A stretch of DNA of 57,206 nt from Chara braunii (lineage: Eukaryota > Streptophyta > Charophyceae > Charales > Characeae), in contig BFEA01000324.1 of NCBI GenBank assembly GCA_003427395.1, positions 1,169,620 through 1,226,825 of the forward strand. The letters are read 5' to 3'. Position 1 is the stretch's first letter. The number at the start of each line of letters is the position of its first letter. The notes below the pieces were generated by a model that was not told where the DNA came from, searched no databases, and saw only the letters and a program-made list of their open reading frames with translations. This document shows, piece after piece, positions 52,384 to 57,206 of the stretch. The translations under genes and the position numbers were made by a program.

Positions 52384-53910
52384 ATGATGTGCGATAGGTG
52401 TCGAGTGGACGTGGCCGGATTGAGCGAAAATTTGCCGACCACGAAAGGTGACGAGGGAGAGGAGAGACTTGTGGTTAAAAAGCAGATCAAGATGGAAGTC
52501 AACTTGCGGTGGCTGAAATACGTTGTAGCCTTTTCTATCGTCTCCATTGGACTTTTTGTTGCGTCGACGGTCCATTTTGGACCTGGCCCGTTTGAGATTC
52601 TTAACCCTAATAACGTCGGATCCGTAAATCGCCCATGGACGGGGACTCGTTCCTCCTCTTCCTCCTCTCTCTCCGGTATCTCCCTTGCCTCTCGCCTCGT
52701 TTTCTCGTCCTCCGACGCGGGAAGCGATACAGGTGTCGGCGGCGTCGATGGCCCTCCACTAGCTGAGCTTCCTAGGATTGCCTACTTCTTGACAGGGAGC
52801 ATAGGAGATGGCAATCGGATGAAACGTCTTCTGCTTGCGCTTTATCATCCACACAACCAGTACCTGCTCCACATGGATCGCGCATCGCCGGCGTCAGAGA
52901 GACTCGATCTCGCGCGCTATGTCGCATTCCATCCCATCTTCCTGACGGTGGGGAACGTGCGGTTCATCGTGAAGTCTAATCTTGTGACCTACCGCGGTCC
53001 GACTATGATCGCCACCACTCTGCATGGGATGTCCGTTTTTCTCCGGAAGAAATCGAAATGGGATTGGTTCGTCAATCTCAGCGCATCCGATTATCCTTTA
53101 ATTACCCAGGACGACTTTCTGCACGTGTTATCTTCTGTGCCACGTGGCTTGAACTTCTTGGAGCACTCCGGCGAAATTGCGGACTGGAAAATGGAACAAC
53201 GAGTGCACTCGATGGTGGTCGATCCCGCGATCTACCGTTCGTCAAAGTCCGACTTGATTTTTGTCAAAGAAACGCGCGCCACTCCCAATGCTTTTCGCAT
53301 ATTTCAAGGCTCAGCCTGGATGATGCTGAGCCGTGATTTCTGTGAACACCTAATCTATGGCTGGGACAATCTTCCTAGACTAGCGCTTATGTACTTCGCC
53401 AATGTCGTCACTTCGCCCGAGGCCTACTTTCACACGGTCATTTGCAACTCCAGACAGCATTTCAACACTACTGTGAATACCGATCTGCATTTCGTCGCCT
53501 GGGATAACCCGCCCAAGCAGCACCCGTTGTCTTTGAATTCCTCCTTTTACAAAGGGATGATCAATTCCAGCGCTCCGTTTGCCAGGAAGTTTGAGGAGAA
53601 CGAGACATTGCTAGACACCATCGATGCCGAGCTCTTGAGAGGGAGGAGGAGAGCGCATGTCGTGGTGGGTGGATGGTGTGCGGGGAACGAGACGGAAGGC
53701 GGAGGACTAGTAGCAACGGCATCAGCGGAAGTCGGTGCCAGCTCATCAGCTTCAGGAGGCGAGGCGAGAGCAGGAAACTTCCACGCCGACCCTTGCTCCG
53801 TTATAGGTGACCCAGTAGCCTTGAGACCAGGAGAAGGTGCAAAGAGGTTCGACAAACTGATACAGAGAGTCCTGGAACCGACTTATTTCCGCGGACGGCA
53901 GTGTGTATGA
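52384..53910 (+). CDS. GT14 beta-glucuronosyltransferase-like (GlcAT14 family), intact
   Basis: This 508-residue type II Golgi membrane protein has a short cytosolic N-terminus, a transmembrane anchor at about 45-64 (KYVVAFSIVSIGLFVASTV), a Ser-rich stem (about 90-120) and a Branch (core-2/I-branching) domain from PRIAYFLTG (130) to about 418. Family motifs are YRGPTM (203-208), DWFVNLSASDYPL (227-239), GSAWMMLSR (309-317), SPEAYFHTVI (344-353, whose Glu matches the catalytic base of core-2 enzymes) and DNPPKQHP (374-381). Arabidopsis relatives add glucuronic acid to beta-1,6-galactan of arabinogalactan proteins; the same role is inferred here. The start is the first ATG in the frame (AAAATG context); seven earlier codons have no ATG. 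The C-terminal 80 residues are Gly/Ala/Ser-rich and variable. No intron interrupts it. Confidence 0.92.
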   Translation: MMCDRCRVDVAGLSENLPTTKGDEGEERLVVKKQIKMEVNLRWLKYVVAFSIVSIGLFVASTVHFGPGPFEILNPNNVGSVNRPWTGTRSSSSSSLSGISLASRLVFSSSDAGSDTGVGGVDGPPLAELPRIAYFLTGSIGDGNRMKRLLLALYHPHNQYLLHMDRASPASERLDLARYVAFHPIFLTVGNVRFIVKSNLVTYRGPTMIATTLHGMSVFLRKKSKWDWFVNLSASDYPLITQDDFLHVLSSVPRGLNFLEHSGEIADWKMEQRVHSMVVDPAIYRSSKSDLIFVKETRATPNAFRIFQGSAWMMLSRDFCEHLIYGWDNLPRLALMYFANVVTSPEAYFHTVICNSRQHFNTTVNTDLHFVAWDNPPKQHPLSLNSSFYKGMINSSAPFARKFEENETLLDTIDAELLRGRRRAHVVVGGWCAGNETEGGGLVATASAEVGASSSASGGEARAGNFHADPCSVIGDPVALRPGEGAKRFDKLIQRVLEPTYFRGRQCV

Positions 53911-53996
53911 CAGAGAACACAGAAGACGCAGAGAGAACGCTTTCCCTACCTTTATACCGTCGTGAGTACTTTGCCGCCTATCTTCGCAAGGGTTTT
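53911..53996 (+). other. Putative 3' untranslated region of the GT14 gene
   Basis: The sequence follows the TGA stop directly. No canonical AATAAA signal is visible within it. Confidence 0.35.
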
Positions 53997-54074
53997 GCCC
54001 GATTGCCACGTGTCTTCTTCGTCACGAATTCTTGCCCGATTGCCACGTGTCTTCTTCGTCACGAATTCTTGTGA
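53997..54074 (+). repeat. 38-bp perfect tandem duplication
   Basis: GCCCGATTGCCACGTGTCTT followed by CTTCGTCACGAATTCTTG occurs twice in succession. Each copy contains a CACGTG E-box/G-box. Confidence 0.9.
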
Positions 54075-54104
54075 AAGATGGAAAACATGGTGCATTACAA
54101 GTTG

Positions 54105-54265
54105 CTCGCTCCCTACCTTGCCTCGTCCCTCTCCTTCCTGTGCTCTCTTTCTGTACGCTCGTTATACCTCCTCCCTCTCCTCTCCTCTCGCTCCCTACCT
54201 TCCCTCGCGTCCCTTTCGTTCTTGTGCTCTCTTAATGTACTCTCGTTGTACTTCCTCCGCCTGCG
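54105..54265 (+). repeat. 80-bp degenerate tandem duplication
   Basis: CTCGCTCCCTACCTTGCCTC, TTCCTGTGCTCTCTTTCTG and TACGCTCGTTATACC recur about 80 bp later as CTCGCTCCCTACCTTCCCTC and so on. Pyrimidine-rich, no coding. Confidence 0.7.
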
Positions 54266-54377
54266 AAGGTAGTTCACCTTGACGTCTTCGCAGCTGACCC
54301 TTAAGTTCTGCCAACTTTGATCTCCACGCCGCTTTCTTAGTCAATACAGGCGGGAAAAAAATGTGTATGGACGCAGC

Positions 54378-54452
54378 AGGCGCGAATGTGGACGCATGCA
54401 ACGCCATTATGCACAGGCGCGAATGAGGACGCATGCAACGCCATTATGCACA
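54378..54452 (+). repeat. 37-bp tandem duplication
   Basis: GGCGCGAATGTGGACGCATG followed by CAACGCCATTATGCACA is repeated immediately with one change. Confidence 0.85.
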
Positions 54453-54774
54453 GAAGCATACTGGGCGGGCGCTTGCGCGTACGCGGGGGTTGTGAAAGTG
54501 AGCTCATGCTATATGCGGGTGGCTTACGTAAATGAAGGGAGGGGTCTTGATGTTAACTGGTTTAGGCATATTGATTGCTCGGTGAGAAAAGTCTGTGTGC
54601 GACGATAGTAGGATACGATGGTCTTTGAATATTCATAATTCGATTTTTCGGGGCGCTTTGGAGGTAGTGCGGTAGAAGGTGAAAGACATGGGGGGGTTGT
54701 GACGAGTCAGAGAAACGATAGTCCTGCGCCGCCTCTCGGCGAGGTGCCGTAGGTGAACGTTTCAAAGATGAACA

Positions 54775-54857
54775 TGAGAGAGAGAGAGAGAGAGACGAGA
54801 GTTCTGGGTTCCTGGGGCCTTCTCACGGCGGGGTGGTGTAAGTGAACAGGTAAAGAG

Positions 54858-54894
<37 letters not shown>

Positions 54895-54938
54895 GAGAGT
54901 TCTGGGTTCCTGGGGCCTTCTCATGGCGCGGATTCCTC

Positions 54939-55017
<79 letters not shown>

Positions 55018-55045
55018 GGGTCCTGGGGCCTTCTCACGGCGAGGT
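54775..55045 (+). repeat. GA microsatellites alternating with a TTCTGGG block
   Basis: Three GA runs (54775-54796, 54867-54893 and about 54955-55011) are each followed by AGTTCTGGGTTCCTGGGGCC and TTCTCACGGCG. The whole is a degenerate tandem array of about 105 bp per unit. Confidence 0.85.
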
Positions 55046-55600
55046 GGTGTGGAAACTTAGTTTTGGAAAACTTCAGAAAGCTGGAGTTGTAAATGCGCGT
55101 TGGGAAAGAGGACGCTTGTGGGAGGGAGAATAGGACGGGGGTGGATGGTTTGAACGAGGTGGCTTGTCTCGAAAGGAGTTGATAATAGCCGAACTGAGCA
55201 ATGGGCGGAGGACAATCAGCGGAGGTTGTTCAGCGCCCTATACAAGAAGAGAGGGAGGCGTGGACGTGCAAATGCTCTTCAAGAACTTCAACAATGTCGT
55301 GAAGAATGAGGAAGTTTTTAGCGAACATGTGTGCTCCCGTAAAAAGTTAAATGCGCATTCATCCAACAGTTGTCCATTATGTTTTTAGATTGACAAAAAC
55401 TTTGGGCCGTTCTGCGACTCGCTCGCAGCGGGTACGCAGCGGCCATGTTGATTAAGAACCCAGCTCTTTTCTCTGTATTCCGTGGGTCTAACCCGCGTTC
55501 CTCAATGCGGAATATGTCTGTCTGTCTGTCCACTCTGTCTCTGCCTCTGTCTTTCTTTCGTTTCTTTCGTTTCTTTCTTTCTTTCTTTCTTTCTTTCTGT
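55046..55600. other. No gene recognised
   Basis: Short open frames only. TTTCTTTCG/TTTCTTTC repeats appear from 55550. Confidence 0.3.
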
Positions 55601-55659
55601 CTGTGTATTGTTCAACGTTAGCGGTGTTTCGGATCCGGGTTCGAACTCTCGCTCATCGC

Positions 55660-55691
<32 letters not shown>

Positions 55692-55708
55692 GCTCTCTCT
55701 CTTTCTCG

Positions 55709-55741
<33 letters not shown>

Positions 55742-55873
55742 GCTCTCTCTCTCTCTCGCTCTCGTCTCTCTCTCTTTCTCTCTGTCTGTGTATTGTTCGA
55801 ACGTTAGCGGTGTTTCGGAGGATCCGGGTTCGAACTCTCGCTCATCGCGCGTGTAATCCGCGTCTCGAATTGG

Positions 55874-55921
<48 letters not shown>

Positions 55922-55975
55922 TGTGTATCGTTCCAACTTTAACGGTGTTCCACAGGACCCGGGTTCAAGGATGTG
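55601..55975 (+). repeat. Three-copy repeat with B-box-like core and CT runs
   Basis: GTGTATTGTTCAACGTTAGC, GGTGTTTCGGATCCGGGTT and CGAACTCTCGCTCATCG occur at about 55604 and 55790, with a diverged copy at 55922. GGTTCGAACTC inside resembles a pol III B box. CT-rich runs (55661-55785 and 55878-55914) separate the copies. Confidence 0.7.
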
Positions 55976-56579
55976 GAGTTAGATGGGGAGATATCCTGCC
56001 CGTCTGATCAGGGGCTTATCCCTCTTTCTCTCAAAGGGAATTTCATGGGCAATCACGGCGAAGATGCATGATCGGCGCAGATGAATAAATGAAGTATAAG
56101 AATGAGCGAGCAATAATGATTGCGACAGAAAGAACCCTTGGTGGTGATGATGAGAGGGGTGACAATCACTGAATGCGGATTGGAGAATGGCCTGGAGCTC
56201 GTGGAGGTTGCGCCTCTGCACAGGCGCCTGCTGCTGTTTCTCATTTGATCTGTGTTTGTACGGATCGTTGTTTTTGCCAGCTTGAGGAAGCAAGTGCCAC
56301 GTCACTGATGATGTCATATCGTAACTAAGTGATCGTCGCGAGCGGTGCCTCTCCTCCTTTCCTCTCACGTTTCTCTGTCGGTGCATTGGCTTGCTCGCTC
56401 TGGTGCTCGACTGAGCGCTTTTTATTTGACGGCCAGGGGAGATGGACTGGGTGTGTATGAGACAAATGGAGGCACAGAGCGACATTGTTGAGCGAATACG
56501 TGCGTGTGTATGTGTTGTGTTGTGTGTGTTGTGTTGTGTGTTGTGGTGTTGCGTTGTGTGTGTTGTGTTGTGTGTGTGC

Positions 56580-56655
<76 letters not shown>

Positions 56656-57034
56656 CCTCGTCTCTGTACCTTGGTCGTGGAGGTTGCTGTGCGTTGTCGA
56701 TAACAACTGGTTTGTCTCAGTGAAGGACGGCACGTCTGACAAGGTGCATCTGCATTTCACGGAATATCGTGCCCAGCAGCGGACTGGATGCTTGCTGAGG
56801 AAGGATAGTCGGCTTCGCTCGGCAGCCACGTGTCAAAATTGACGTTTCTCTTTCTGATTGCAAGGTGCCGCTTGGCAGCGGGTCAGGTGGCACTGGCTTA
56901 TATACCTTGGGACGCTGTTGTAGATTTGCCCAGTGATTTCAGGCGGGTAAGCGTGCGTGTTCTCCTCCCTTTTCTTTCCGTGTTTTTAGTCTTCTTTTTT
57001 TTTCTGTTCCTTTTTTTTCGTGTGTGCAGTGACT
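55976..57034. other. No gene recognised; GT and GA microsatellites
   Basis: A 168-codon minus-strand frame (56485-55979) is not recognised. GT-rich sequence (about 56500-56580) passes into (GA)n (56580-56651). Confidence 0.35.
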
Positions 57035-57206
57035 TGTTTTTTTCTCTTCAGCTATGGCAACCATTGCTTCGTTGTGCAATCGCATTTGACGACAATTCGC
57101 AGCGATCTAATTGCTTCATTGTGCAATCGCAATTGCTCCATTCCTTCATTGCTTCATTGTGCAATCGCAAATGCTCCATTGCTTCATTGCTTCATTGTGC
57201 AATCGC
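57035..57206 (+). repeat. TTGCTTCATTGTGCAATCGC short tandem repeats at window edge
   Basis: TTCATTGTGCAATCGCAA-type units occur four times with variable ATTGCTCC spacers and run off the end of the window. Each unit contains the small palindrome ATTGTGCAAT. Confidence 0.8.

Overview
The window looks like nuclear DNA of a green plant lineage with a large, repeat-swollen genome. The two recognisable protein genes are plant-type: an extended phytocystatin and a GT14 glucuronosyltransferase-like enzyme. Genes are sparse, one intron exceeds 9 kb, and (GA)n/(GT)n microsatellites, fold-back elements and transposon relics fill the rest. A charophyte alga such as Chara would fit, but that assignment is inference. 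Two runs of N (10952-11146 and 30012-30192) are assembly gaps.

Layout. 0-7 kb: a tRNA-derived SINE and a truncated second copy, a fused 25S rRNA/U6 snRNA pseudogene, a 46-nt G run, and a tandem duplication of about 0.9 kb. 7.5-9.5 kb: two consecutive arrays of hairpins (nine and six units) whose loops or flanks are conserved while the stem sequences change on both sides together. This is the best candidate for something undescribed. 9.5-13.9 kb: no recognisable gene. 14.0-25.8 kb: a three-exon cystatin gene (402 codons) with a cystatin domain, a C-terminal cystatin-like domain carrying SNSL, and a histidine-rich repeat tail. Its 9.25-kb first intron holds a large inverted repeat, a 100-105-bp tandem array, fold-back elements and a small unexplained ORF. 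25.8-41 kb: repeats, including a 111-bp fold-back family also seen in the cystatin introns, a 171-bp array with recurring TTTATAGNNCTATAAA palindromes, and a large fold-back at 39.5 kb. 41-45.5 kb: a tRNA-like inverted repeat, a head-to-head U6 pseudogene palindrome, a decayed gag-like retrotransposon fragment and a pair of 220-bp direct repeats. 47.8-48.4 kb: a PIF/Harbinger (HARBI1-like) transposase fragment. 49.0-49.9 kb: a GT14 pseudogene. 50.06-50.18 kb: a Tourist-like MITE with TAA target duplication. 52.38-53.91 kb: an intact, intronless GT14 gene. 54-57.2 kb: microsatellites and short tandem repeats.

The two protein genes have no evident functional link. The cystatin would restrain papain-like and legumain-type cysteine proteases. 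The GT14 enzyme would act in the Golgi on arabinogalactan-type glycans. Most of the remaining sequence is repeat-derived.
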